Assembly (NCBI GenBank): GCA_964628455.1
Contig: CAZVPD010000044.1
Span: 1-22,986 of the forward strand
Length of the DNA: 22,986 bases
Reading direction: 5' to 3'
Source of the DNA: JAQVWU01 sp964628455
GTDB lineage: Bacteria > Bacillota > Clostridia > Oscillospirales > CAG-272
Positions 1-6,888 of this stretch are shown piece after piece (the first letter of the stretch is position 1; each line of letters begins with the position of its first letter). Under the pieces are notes generated by a model, which saw only the letters and a program-made list of their open reading frames with translations, had not been told where the DNA came from and made no database searches. A program made the translations under genes and the position numbers.

Positions 1-903
1 CTGAAAGTAAAGGGAGACAAGTCCGGGATCATTACCTCCCTCCCGTATGCGGCGGAGACGTTCATTGACAGGCAATGTTGCAACCTCGGGATCCTCTGTT
101 CCCAATACGATATCGGAACGCTGCATAAGGGCAGAGAAGTCTTTTATATGTTCGTCCTTCAGGATATCCCAGATGCATTCCGAAGGCAGAACAGGTTCTT
201 TTTCCGTCGCCGCCGTAATATAAACGGCACAGGAATCCGCATGCGATATACCGGCCGAATCGGCATCCAGTGTCAGCGTTCCTCCGACAGGCATGAATTT
301 GATCATTACAGTGAATTCATGTCTGCCGTAAACCGTCATGCCTTTAATTTCCAGCGTGTCTTTTCCGATCACACGGCGGGATATAATATTATCGCGAATA
401 AAAACAGCCGTAAAATTGACCGAAGCGGGTTTATTGGCTGTAAAACGTGTTGCGATAAGACGGGAAGGGTAGGACGCGAATAACTCCCGGCGATAACAGA
501 TGTTATCTTTTTCATATTCCACAGAAGCTATTCCCTTGTTGAGATCAAGTTCCCGGCGATAATCGGAGCAAAGAATATCCTTATGTTGCATAAAGTGTAT
601 TTCACCGGCTGTTTCATAGGAGTGAACCCGATGAAATTTTCCGTTTAACGCCGTTTCGGCATATTTATCCGCTTCAAAAGCTTTTCCCTGAAGCAATAAA
701 GAACGAATTTGATCGATTATTTCCCGGAATTGCGGGAAGTCGGTATTTATGGGATTCCCCGACCAGATATGTTCTTCATTCAGCTGAAGTTTTTCGGTAT
801 CGATCGTCCCGTAAATCATTGCTCCCAGACTGCCGCATCCTACAGGAGATGCAAGCTCCCATTCCGCAGCGGGAGAACCGAGGTAAATTTTATAATTTTT
901 CAT
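1..903 (-). CDS. Glycoside hydrolase family 95 protein (alpha-L-fucosidase/galactosidase type), N-terminal 301 residues, cut by window edge
   Basis: This is the N-terminal part of a large glycoside hydrolase that continues past the left end of the window. The reading frame is open from ATG at 903 to base 1. Residues 10-50 carry the GH95-type pattern of W-x-x-A/S-x-P-x-G-x-G-x-L-G-A followed by LQLNEEHIWSG. Residues near 115 read YRRELDL, then a segment resembling YRRELFASYPSRL, and the frame ends in PVNERLRRI...DPGLVSLYFQ. These are the usual N-terminal beta-sandwich and helical-linker signatures of GH95 enzymes, which remove terminal alpha-L-fucose or alpha-L-galactose. The catalytic (alpha/alpha)6 barrel lies outside the window, so substrate cannot be told. 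No signal peptide is present, suggesting a cytoplasmic enzyme acting on imported oligosaccharides. An AAAGGA ribosome site overlaps the stop of the preceding glyoxalase gene, so the two genes are probably co-transcribed. Confidence 0.85.
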   Translation of the reverse strand, partial: MKNYKIYLGSPAAEWELASPVGCGSLGAMIYGTIDTEKLQLNEEHIWSGNPINTDFPQFREIIDQIRSLLLQGKAFEADKYAETALNGKFHRVHSYETAGEIHFMQHKDILCSDYRRELDLNKGIASVEYEKDNICYRRELFASYPSRLIATRFTANKPASVNFTAVFIRDNIISRRVIGKDTLEIKGMTVYGRHEFTVMIKFMPVGGTLTLDADSAGISHADSCAVYITAATEKEPVLPSECIWDILKDEHIKDFSALMQRSDIVLGTEDPEVATLPVNERLRRIREGGNDPGLVSLYFQ

Positions 904-912
904 ATGATCCTT

Positions 913-1281
913 TCATCTGTCAGGAAGAATTTCGATCCAGTAACCGTCGGGGTCACTTATAAAGTAAAGACCCATTGCGGTGTTTTCATAACAAATGCAG
1001 CCCATGGATTCATGAAGATTATGGGCAGCTTCGAAGTTTTCCGTATAAAATGCAAAGTGACTCTCGTTATCTCCCAGTTCATAAGCTTCCTGCCGGTCTG
1101 CGATCCATGTAAGTTCCAGACGATAGCCGGTCTCACTGTCCCCCAAAAATACGATGATAAAAGTTTTATCTTCGGATTCAATGCGCCGGATTTCTTTAAG
1201 ATTCAAAGCGCTTCCGTAAAATTCCAGAGACCGGTCAAGATGAAGAACATTTATATTATTATGAGCGAATTTGAATTTGAT
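913..1281 (-). CDS. Glyoxalase I / VOC-family protein, apparent ATC start
   Basis: This is a 122-residue single-domain VOC protein resembling lactoylglutathione lyase (glyoxalase I), which isomerises the hemithioacetal of methylglyoxal and a thiol. If the frame is read from 1281, the four metal ligands expected for GloA are present: His7 (in FAHNNINV), Glu56 (LELTW), His75 (SHFAFYT) and Glu117 (WIEILPDR). The frame has no ATG, GTG or TTG between the upstream stop at 1300-1302 and TTG at 1206. Starting at that TTG would remove 25 residues, the first beta strand and His7. An AAAGGA ribosome site lies 9 nt before an ATC codon at 1281, exactly where relatives have ATG, so I place the start there. 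It may be a true non-canonical start, a start-codon mutation or a base error. The GH95 gene follows after 9 nt. The true substrate could differ within the VOC superfamily. Confidence 0.8.
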   Translation of the reverse strand: MKFKFAHNNINVLHLDRSLEFYGSALNLKEIRRIESEDKTFIIVFLGDSETGYRLELTWIADRQEAYELGDNESHFAFYTENFEAAHNLHESMGCICYENTAMGLYFISDPDGYWIEILPDR

Positions 1282-1314
1282 AAAAACAGATCCTTTCGGT
1301 TATGATTTTGAAAC

Positions 1315-1343
1315 ATAATAACATATATAAAACAACGTGTCAA
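1315..1343 (-). promoter_or_regulatory. Sigma-A-type promoter for the glyoxalase-GH95 genes
   Basis: On the minus strand, TTGACA (1343-1338) is followed by a 17-nt spacer and TATTAT (1320-1315). Transcription would begin near 1308, about 27 nt before the proposed start at 1281. Its -35 box lies 3 nt from the -35 box of the opposite promoter. Confidence 0.75.
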
Positions 1344-1346
1344 TAC

Positions 1347-1375
1347 TTGACAAACAAATAAAAACAGTGTATAAT
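1347..1375 (+). promoter_or_regulatory. Consensus sigma-A-type promoter for the zinc-ribbon gene
   Basis: TTGACA (1347-1352), a 17-nt spacer and TATAAT (1370-1375) match the bacterial vegetative consensus at all twelve positions. Transcription would start near 1382, leaving a leader of about 40 nt before the ATG at 1423. Confidence 0.85.
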
Positions 1376-1422
1376 AAATCTATACATTTTTCGATAACCA
1401 AAACAAAGAATGGAGTAAATTA

Positions 1423-1827
1423 ATGGATGTTTGGAATGATATTTCTAAGAAAATTGCTAAAGCAGCCGATTATACAGCCAAAGAAACAGAAAAACTGACA
1501 GGAATAGCAAAAATCAAATATAAATTAATTAATCTTCGCTCGAAAAGATCCGGTTTATACGAAGAGATCGGAAAACTCCGTTTCGCAGAACTGCGCTCCG
1601 TACCCACAGAGGATGGGATTGTTGACAACACCATAGAGATCACGGCATTGTGCGACGCGATAAAAAGTATCAATACGGATATTGATACCGCATCGGATGA
1701 ACTGGCACACATGAGAAAACAAAAGATATGCGTTGCCTGTGGAATACGGCTGAAACAAAACATGAATTTCTGCCCTAAATGCGGAGCAAAACAGGAAAAG
1801 AACAAAACCGACGGAGAAAACACATAA
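1423..1827 (+). CDS. Small coiled-coil protein with C-terminal zinc ribbon, function unknown
   Basis: This 134-residue protein has an N-terminal lysine- and alanine-rich amphipathic stretch (about 1-30) and a central helical, probably coiled-coil region (about 30-100) containing YEEIGKLRF. Its C-terminal zinc ribbon has two CxxCG pairs: CVACG and CPKCG, about residues 103-122. No signal peptide or membrane segment is visible, so it is probably cytoplasmic. The layout is common among unstudied Clostridia proteins annotated only as zinc-ribbon domain proteins; the four cysteines probably bind one zinc ion structurally. A TGGAG ribosome site precedes the ATG by 8 nt, and a consensus promoter lies about 50 nt upstream. 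An intrinsic terminator follows directly. A protein of the same architecture is encoded at 14348-14719. I cannot assign a function. Confidence 0.85.
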   Translation: MDVWNDISKKIAKAADYTAKETEKLTGIAKIKYKLINLRSKRSGLYEEIGKLRFAELRSVPTEDGIVDNTIEITALCDAIKSINTDIDTASDELAHMRKQKICVACGIRLKQNMNFCPKCGAKQEKNKTDGENT

Positions 1828-1830
1828 ATT

Positions 1831-1859
1831 CGGGAGGTGGCAAACCTCCCGCTTTTTTT
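1831..1859 (+). terminator. Intrinsic terminator between the zinc-ribbon and ABC-F genes
   Basis: CGGGAGGT (1831-1838) pairs perfectly with ACCTCCCG (1844-1851) across a 5-nt loop, followed by C and seven T (1853-1859). The structure starts just after the stop codon of the upstream gene and ends 20 nt before the ABC-F start, with the ABC-F ribosome site (GGGGAG) only a few bases beyond it. Confidence 0.85.
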
Positions 1860-1879
1860 AACACGGGGAGATATGTTGC

Positions 1880-3784
1880 ATGATCGCGATCAGCTGCGAT
1901 AATATCAGTCTTTCATTCGGCGCCGTCACTATTCTTGAGGGTATCTCTTTTTCACTCAACGAGGGTGATAAAATGGGAATAGTCGGTGTCAACGGAGCAG
2001 GAAAAACTTCTTTGTTTCGAATTATAAGCGGAGATAATACGGCAGATAACGGCAGCGTTTATATTTCGAAGGATAAAAATATCGGTATTCTCGGACAAAA
2101 TCCGGACTTTACGGGAGACAACACGTTAATTGCCGAAATGCTTTTAACATTTAAAAACCTGATCGAGTCGGAAAAAGAACTTGAGGGATTAAACCGGATG
2201 CTCGAGTCCGGTGATGTTTCCGTCAGCGAACACTATGCATCGGCACAGGAGACATTTAAAAGAAACGGCGGTTATGAATTCCGCTCACGCTGCCGGGGAA
2301 TGCTGATCAGTCTCGGATTCGGAGAAGAATTTCATCATATGAAAATATCTTCACTGAGCGGCGGGCAAAAAACAAGAATTGCGCTGGCCCGTCTTTTATT
2401 GATTGAACCCGACATATTATTGCTTGATGAACCGACGAATCATCTTGATATGGACACTTTGTTCTGGCTTGAAGATTTTCTTCGGAATTACAGAAAAACA
2501 ATACTCATCATTTCACATGACAGGTATTTTCTGGACAGGGTAACAAATAAAATATTCGAAATCGAAAATAAAAAAGGGAAGCTGTATAACGGAAACTACA
2601 GTGCGTTCCTGAAATCAAAAGAACTCGACCGTGATATTCAGGAAAAGCATTATAAAATACAACAGCGAGAGATCACGCGGCTGGAAGCATACATCGAACA
2701 GCAGCGCCGCTGGGGCCGTGAACGGAATATTATTGCTGCCGAAAGCCGCGAAAAACAGCTTGCCAAAATGGAGCGCGTGGAAAAGCCTGAAGCTCTTCCC
2801 GATGCTATACGCCTTCGGTTTAATAAATCGGGAGAAAGCGGCAATGATGTGCTGACAATCAGGCATATTACAAAAGGTTATCCTTCAAAACCGCTGTTTA
2901 GGGACGTAAACGCGCTGATAAAAAAAAATGAGCGTGTTTTTATAACCGGAAATAACGGATGCGGAAAATCGACACTCATGAAAATCATAGCGGGGAAGAT
3001 GGCAGCGGATGAGGGTGAGGTGGAATACGGCTATAATGTAAAAATCGGTTATTATGATCAGGAAAATCAGGAATTGAACAGTCAGAATACCGTTCTCGAT
3101 GAATTATGGAATGAATATAACAAATTGACTCAAACCGAAATACGGAATGCACTTGCATTGTTTTTGTTTCGCGGCGACGATATCATAAAAAAAATCGATG
3201 TTTTGAGCGGGGGTGAAAAAGCACGTCTGACTCTTACAAAGCTCATTCTATCATCCATGAACCTTTTGATACTCGATGAGCCTACAAACAATCTTGACAT
3301 CAATTCACGCGAAGCACTGGAGAGTGCCCTGGCAAACTTTGACGGTACAATCATCGCCGTATCCCACGACCGTTATTTTACAAACAAACTGGCGACAAGA
3401 ATATTGGCTTTTAATTTTAACAATCAGAATTCCGTTTATGATTTTCGCGGCGGATTTGCCGAATACATAGATTTTAAGAATAAAACCGTTTCAGAGTCGA
3501 ATAAAACAGGAGTTCTTTCCGAATCCGAATCAAAACGTATTTATATCAGCAACAAGCAAACACAGTCGGATCAGCGTAAGTTTGAACGAATGATTAAGAA
3601 AATACGGGAAGATATTGCTCAAACGGAGGACGAACTTGAACGCATCGCAAAGGAAATCAACGGAGAAGCTGCCGCAGATCATATACGGCTTTCGGAATTA
3701 TATGACAGGGAAGTAGTTCTTGAAAGTAAACTTCTGGAACTTTATGAAGAATCCGAAAAATACGGTATCGGCGGCGAAATATAA
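1880..3784 (+). CDS. ABC-F family ATPase (tandem ATP-binding domains, ribosome-associated type)
   Basis: This 634-residue protein has two ABC ATPase domains and no membrane segments, which defines the ABC-F family. Domain 1 has Walker A GVNGAGKTS (36-44), signature LSGGQ (about 160) and Walker B LLLDEPTNHLD (about 180-190). A basic, Arg- and Gln-rich helical linker follows (about 245-310), as expected for the P-site tRNA-interaction motif. Domain 2 has GNNGCGKST (about 358-366), LSGGE (about 442) and ILDEPTNNLD (about 463-473). The last 90 residues form a charged, probably coiled-coil C-terminal domain like that of YdiF/Uup-type members. Such proteins bind the ribosomal E site to rescue stalled translation or protect against antibiotics; which role applies here cannot be told from sequence. 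Translation begins at ATG 1880, 9 nt after GGGGAG. The gene lies behind a terminator and has no obvious promoter of its own. Confidence 0.93.
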   Translation: MIAISCDNISLSFGAVTILEGISFSLNEGDKMGIVGVNGAGKTSLFRIISGDNTADNGSVYISKDKNIGILGQNPDFTGDNTLIAEMLLTFKNLIESEKELEGLNRMLESGDVSVSEHYASAQETFKRNGGYEFRSRCRGMLISLGFGEEFHHMKISSLSGGQKTRIALARLLLIEPDILLLDEPTNHLDMDTLFWLEDFLRNYRKTILIISHDRYFLDRVTNKIFEIENKKGKLYNGNYSAFLKSKELDRDIQEKHYKIQQREITRLEAYIEQQRRWGRERNIIAAESREKQLAKMERVEKPEALPDAIRLRFNKSGESGNDVLTIRHITKGYPSKPLFRDVNALIKKNERVFITGNNGCGKSTLMKIIAGKMAADEGEVEYGYNVKIGYYDQENQELNSQNTVLDELWNEYNKLTQTEIRNALALFLFRGDDIIKKIDVLSGGEKARLTLTKLILSSMNLLILDEPTNNLDINSREALESALANFDGTIIAVSHDRYFTNKLATRILAFNFNNQNSVYDFRGGFAEYIDFKNKTVSESNKTGVLSESESKRIYISNKQTQSDQRKFERMIKKIREDIAQTEDELERIAKEINGEAAADHIRLSELYDREVVLESKLLELYEESEKYGIGGEI

Positions 3785-3786
3785 AA

Positions 3787-3818
3787 AAGCAGGGGAATGA
3801 AAAGCCGTTCCCCTGCTT
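3787..3818 (-). terminator. Terminator of trmB, at the convergent ABC-F/trmB junction
   Basis: AGCAGGGGAA (3788-3797) pairs with TTCCCCTGCT (3808-3817) across a 10-nt loop, and the pairing can extend one A-T pair to 3787-3818. On the minus strand the hairpin runs into a T tract opposite 3783-3788, a classic terminator for trmB. In the plus direction only TTATT follows, so it is a weaker stop for the ABC-F gene. It occupies almost the whole gap between the two stop codons. Confidence 0.85.
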
Positions 3819-3820
3819 AT

Positions 3821-4441
3821 TCAGCTCAATTTTGCTTCGCAGCGACAAATAGGCACACCTTTTTCCGCGAAGTAACTTTCATATTCTGTTACGATATTAT
3901 CTGCATTCCAGCTGCTGTTGTGAAGGTCATAGGTGATGTTTTCAACAACGAAACCTGCTTTGGCAAATTGTTCTGTCGAAAAATCAAAATACAGGCGGTT
4001 ATCTGTTTTTAATATAACAGAACCGTTATCTTTCAAAATTTTTTTATATATATCAAGAAAACTTATATAAGTAAGCCGGCGTTTATAATGACCTTTTTTG
4101 GGCCACGGGTCGTTAAAATTCAAATAGATCAGGTCAACGGATGCATCCGAAAAAAAACAAGGAATGTTTTTTGCATCACAGAGAATGAATTTCAAATTCT
4201 CGAGTTTTTCGGCTTTTGTCTGCTCCATTGCATGTAAAATAACATCCGAAATTTTTTCAATGGCTAAAAAATTTACTTCCGGATTGCTCTTGGCGTTATT
4301 AATGATAAAACGTCCTTTTCCGCATCCGATTTCCAACCTAACCGGGGATTTTCGGTTAAATGCCGTCCCGGCATGCTCTGCCAGTAAATCGGAACAGCTG
4401 TTTAACCTTTCCAAACCATGCTTTTTTTTTCTCATTCGCAT
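3821..4441 (-). CDS. trmB: tRNA (guanine-N7-)-methyltransferase
   Basis: TrmB transfers a methyl group from S-adenosylmethionine to N7 of G46 in the variable loop of tRNA. This 206-residue protein starts MRMRKKKHG, the typical basic opening of Gram-positive TrmB. It contains the SAM-binding motif LEIGCGKGRF, the family motif NDPWPKKGHYKRRL (usually PDPWPK) and the C-terminal TEYE motif followed by GVPICRC. The frame stays open upstream to a TTG at 4486, but that codon lies upstream of a good promoter, so I use ATG at 4441. The ACGGAG ribosome site is rather far (13 nt) from that ATG. The gene is alone on the minus strand, between a convergent ABC-F gene and a divergent DUF1700-like gene. Confidence 0.93.
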   Translation of the reverse strand: MRMRKKKHGLERLNSCSDLLAEHAGTAFNRKSPVRLEIGCGKGRFIINNAKSNPEVNFLAIEKISDVILHAMEQTKAEKLENLKFILCDAKNIPCFFSDASVDLIYLNFNDPWPKKGHYKRRLTYISFLDIYKKILKDNGSVILKTDNRLYFDFSTEQFAKAGFVVENITYDLHNSSWNADNIVTEYESYFAEKGVPICRCEAKLS

Positions 4442-4442
4442 C

Positions 4443-4471
4443 TTGATATTTAAACTCCGTTCTGTTATAAT
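4443..4471 (+). promoter_or_regulatory. Promoter for the DUF1700-like/DUF4097 gene pair
   Basis: TTGATA (4443-4448), a 17-nt spacer and TATAAT (4466-4471). The predicted start of transcription near 4478 gives a leader of about 100 nt that is very AT-rich and holds no convincing structure. The -10 box overlaps that of the oppositely directed trmB promoter. Confidence 0.7.
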
Positions 4472-4495
4472 ACAAGTGTATATCAAATATTACAA
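4467..4495 (-). promoter_or_regulatory. Promoter for trmB
   Basis: On the minus strand, TTGTAA (4495-4490), a 17-nt spacer and TATTAT (4472-4467). Transcription would start near 4460, leaving a leader of about 19 nt that includes the ACGGAG ribosome site. Confidence 0.6.
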
Positions 4496-4578
4496 GAATA
4501 TATTATCGTATTATAAAATAATTGAAAATTTTGTTTATTAACGAACGGAATAAAAATTTCAGCTTTCCGGAGGTATAA

Positions 4579-5850
4579 ATGGATAAACAAGCCTTTTTGA
4601 GTCTGCTCAGGGAACGGCTGACAGCTTATAAAGCGGACGAAGAAAATATAAATAAATATATAAAACAATTCGAACGCTATTTTAATACAATGACTGACGA
4701 TGAAATTCACGATCAAATAATGAATTATGACGGCGTGGAGGGCATTGCTCAAAATATTATAAAATTAATCAACAAGAAAAAAGAAATGCAGCAGAAAAAA
4801 CCTTCGGACAGTCAAGAAAACGCTGCGTTATCGCCTCCCGTCATCCAATTAAAAACCGAGTTAAACGCCGATGCCCTAAAGGAACAAACCCGTCAGTTTG
4901 GTTATTCTGAAATCTCGGCAAACAGCAAAGCGCAAACTACCCGGTATCCCGGTGCCGAAAAATCACCGGAGACCGGGATCGAAGAAACAACACCGGAGAC
5001 CGGTATCAAAAATGAAAGCGATCATAACGAAAGCATACAATCCGGTGAACAAAACGTAAACTATAAAAAAAGAAACAGCCGGGGATTTTCAACTCCGGAT
5101 ATGTCCGTCGCAGCGGATCCGGAAATAAAAGAAAAAACAACAGATTTCCGATCTCATCGTATCGCGGATTTCACGGAAAATAAAAAAGCAGCCGATAAAC
5201 CCGCCGCCGATCTGTCAGAAAATGCAGGGAAGAAAAGCGGGCGACCGGTGATCAATGACAAAAACGCGATAAATCAAAAAAATGACGTTTCGGGATCTTT
5301 ATCTGAAAATTCAGAATATTATGAAAACAGAAACGAACTTATCCCTTCGGCTCTTACAGAGGTCAAGAAAAATGCAGCGAATAACATCCGTATAAATTTA
5401 AACGAGCTTGATGAAACATTTGCCGAGGATACGGCAGTTCCGTATACTCCGTTGTTTTTTCTTGTCATTATTATGACTATGCCATTATCGCTTCCTCTGT
5501 TTTTAACTGTATTGTTTTTATTTTTAGCCGTATTTTCATTTCTGTCAGTCCTCATTGTCGGACTGATAGCCGGACTTATTTTTATAATCATAGCGGGAAC
5601 AGGTCTTTCTCTTGTCGGAATCATATACGGCGTAACGCAGTCTTTCGTATCTTTACCCGTCGGTTTATTCGAAATCGGTTTCGGCGTCATTATCGGCGGT
5701 TGTTCCTTGCTGCTCGGAATTTTGATTTATAATGCGGCGATTCGTTTGCTGCCGTTTGCAATAAAGTATCTCATAATGTTTTTTATGTTTGTTATGGATA
5801 AAATTAAAAATTTATTCATGTTTGTCAAGAGGGAGTGTGCGGTGCGATGA
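4579..5850 (+). CDS. DUF1700-like membrane protein with long disordered linker
   Basis: The first 65 residues (MDKQAFLSLLRERLTAY... then GVEGIAQNIIKLI) resemble the N-terminal domain of DUF1700 proteins, in which a short helical bundle precedes membrane segments. Residues about 75-285 are a charged linker rich in Asn, Glu, Lys and Ser, probably disordered, with a small internal repeat of PETGI. Residues about 288-415 are strongly hydrophobic with several predicted transmembrane helices separated by Gly- and Pro-containing turns; the C-terminus is basic. At 423 residues it is about twice the size usual for the family because of the linker. A CCGGAGGT ribosome site lies 5 nt before the ATG. The stop overlaps the next gene's start (ATGA, 5847-5850), so translation of the two is coupled. 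DUF1700/DUF4097 pairs often sit beside a PadR regulator, but none is visible here. The molecular function is unknown. Confidence 0.8.
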   Translation: MDKQAFLSLLRERLTAYKADEENINKYIKQFERYFNTMTDDEIHDQIMNYDGVEGIAQNIIKLINKKKEMQQKKPSDSQENAALSPPVIQLKTELNADALKEQTRQFGYSEISANSKAQTTRYPGAEKSPETGIEETTPETGIKNESDHNESIQSGEQNVNYKKRNSRGFSTPDMSVAADPEIKEKTTDFRSHRIADFTENKKAADKPAADLSENAGKKSGRPVINDKNAINQKNDVSGSLSENSEYYENRNELIPSALTEVKKNAANNIRINLNELDETFAEDTAVPYTPLFFLVIIMTMPLSLPLFLTVLFLFLAVFSFLSVLIVGLIAGLIFIIIAGTGLSLVGIIYGVTQSFVSLPVGLFEIGFGVIIGGCSLLLGILIYNAAIRLLPFAIKYLIMFFMFVMDKIKNLFMFVKRECAVR

Positions 5851-6719
5851 AACCTACCTCAATCATATTTTTAATATTTTCGGTTATATTGATCGCCGGC
5901 GGGGCGGTTACCTGTGTAACAGCAAAAAAAATGGCTGAATCCAATAACATAGAATTGTTTTTCCAGGAAACGGATATCGACGAGAACGGCATGGAAACAC
6001 ATGAATTTTCGGATACTGCCGTAAATAAAATCACCGTAAAATTAAAAGAAGCCAGGGTAAATTTGATAGGCGGATCGGAAACTTCCTATATCAAATTGAC
6101 GAATTTTTCGAAAAATACTTTCGAATATTCAATAAGCAACAAAAACCTGACTGTCGACGATTCGATAAACCTATATTCGCTGTTTCAACTTACGGCGGGA
6201 GGCATTGATTTCAGCGGTTTAAGACACTTTTTATACTTCAACAGATATAAAGACAAGCAAAAAACAGTCGATATTTATCTTAATAAAAACGTCGATATAA
6301 AACAATTTCATATCACCGCAGAGTCGGGAGACATCACGATTTCCGGTTTGTCAAAACAAGCCGACTATCTGTTAACAACAGGAAACGGAGATATAAATAT
6401 CGACAACTTAACGGCAATATCCACCATTGCCGCCGAAATCGGCACGGGAAATTTCAATATTGATACAGTCAGTCTCAGCGGAAATATTGATATCAAGACT
6501 TTCAGCGGAACTGTTTATGCCAGATTAAGAAATACCGGCAGCAGAGGATATGAACTGTCCGCAGCAAACGGAACCATCGATTATTTCGGAGAACAAAAGT
6601 CGAAAATTTTTAATCTGGAACCTATGAATGAAATAACGTCATTCAAAGCCGATGTTCAAAACGGCAATATAATAATCGAATTGAATCCTGCTACCGAGTC
6701 GAATTACATACCAAAATAG
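5847..6719 (+). CDS. DUF4097-type beta-strand repeat protein, membrane-anchored
   Basis: This 290-residue protein starts with a hydrophobic segment (about residues 5-27) that could be a signal peptide or membrane anchor. The rest is made of short beta-strand repeats with patterns such as AESGDITISGL, TTGNGDINIDNL and GTGNFNID, typical of DUF4097, which is thought to form a right-handed beta-solenoid outside the membrane. ATG at 5847 is preferred over an in-frame GTG at 5835 because GAGGGAG lies 11 nt before the ATG but directly abuts the GTG. The start codon overlaps the stop of the DUF1700-like gene, indicating one operon and probably a joint envelope role. No enzymatic residues are recognisable. 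Confidence 0.8.
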   Translation: MKPTSIIFLIFSVILIAGGAVTCVTAKKMAESNNIELFFQETDIDENGMETHEFSDTAVNKITVKLKEARVNLIGGSETSYIKLTNFSKNTFEYSISNKNLTVDDSINLYSLFQLTAGGIDFSGLRHFLYFNRYKDKQKTVDIYLNKNVDIKQFHITAESGDITISGLSKQADYLLTTGNGDINIDNLTAISTIAAEIGTGNFNIDTVSLSGNIDIKTFSGTVYARLRNTGSRGYELSAANGTIDYFGEQKSKIFNLEPMNEITSFKADVQNGNIIIELNPATESNYIPK

Positions 6720-6786
6720 AATGCGCGCAAAATCATTGCAAAAGAATCCATTGTTTTCGGATTTGTAAAAACAATTCAAAACACGG

Positions 6787-6833
6787 TCAGCGATATAAAA
6801 AAGTCCGGTTTCCGGACTTTTTTATATCGCTGA
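6787..6833. terminator. Bidirectional terminator, 22-bp perfect stem
   Basis: The two arms (6787-6808 and 6812-6833) are exact reverse complements around a 3-nt TTT loop. The inner part, AAAAAAGTCCGG paired with CCGGACTTTTTT, works as an intrinsic terminator core on both strands. It lies between the convergent DUF4097 and ygiQ genes. The outer 10 bp (TCAGCGATAT) extend the stem well beyond what termination needs. Confidence 0.9.
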
Positions 6834-6888
6834 TTACAGACTGAATTCATTATCGGATCTGCATATAAATAAAAAGATGACTCGGAAA

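Noticed and set aside
709..1305. A 198-residue plus-strand open frame
   Set aside because: It lies opposite the GH95 and glyoxalase genes, whose protein motifs are clear; its own translation resembles no family.
4442..4486. Longer trmB start at TTG 4486
   Set aside because: It lies upstream of the predicted trmB transcription start, and homologues begin at the MRMRKKKHG segment.
6750..6776. Weak hairpin ATTGTTTT...AAAACAAT after the DUF4097 gene
   Set aside because: Eight A-T-dominated pairs with a long loop; the strong hairpin at 6787-6833 already explains termination.
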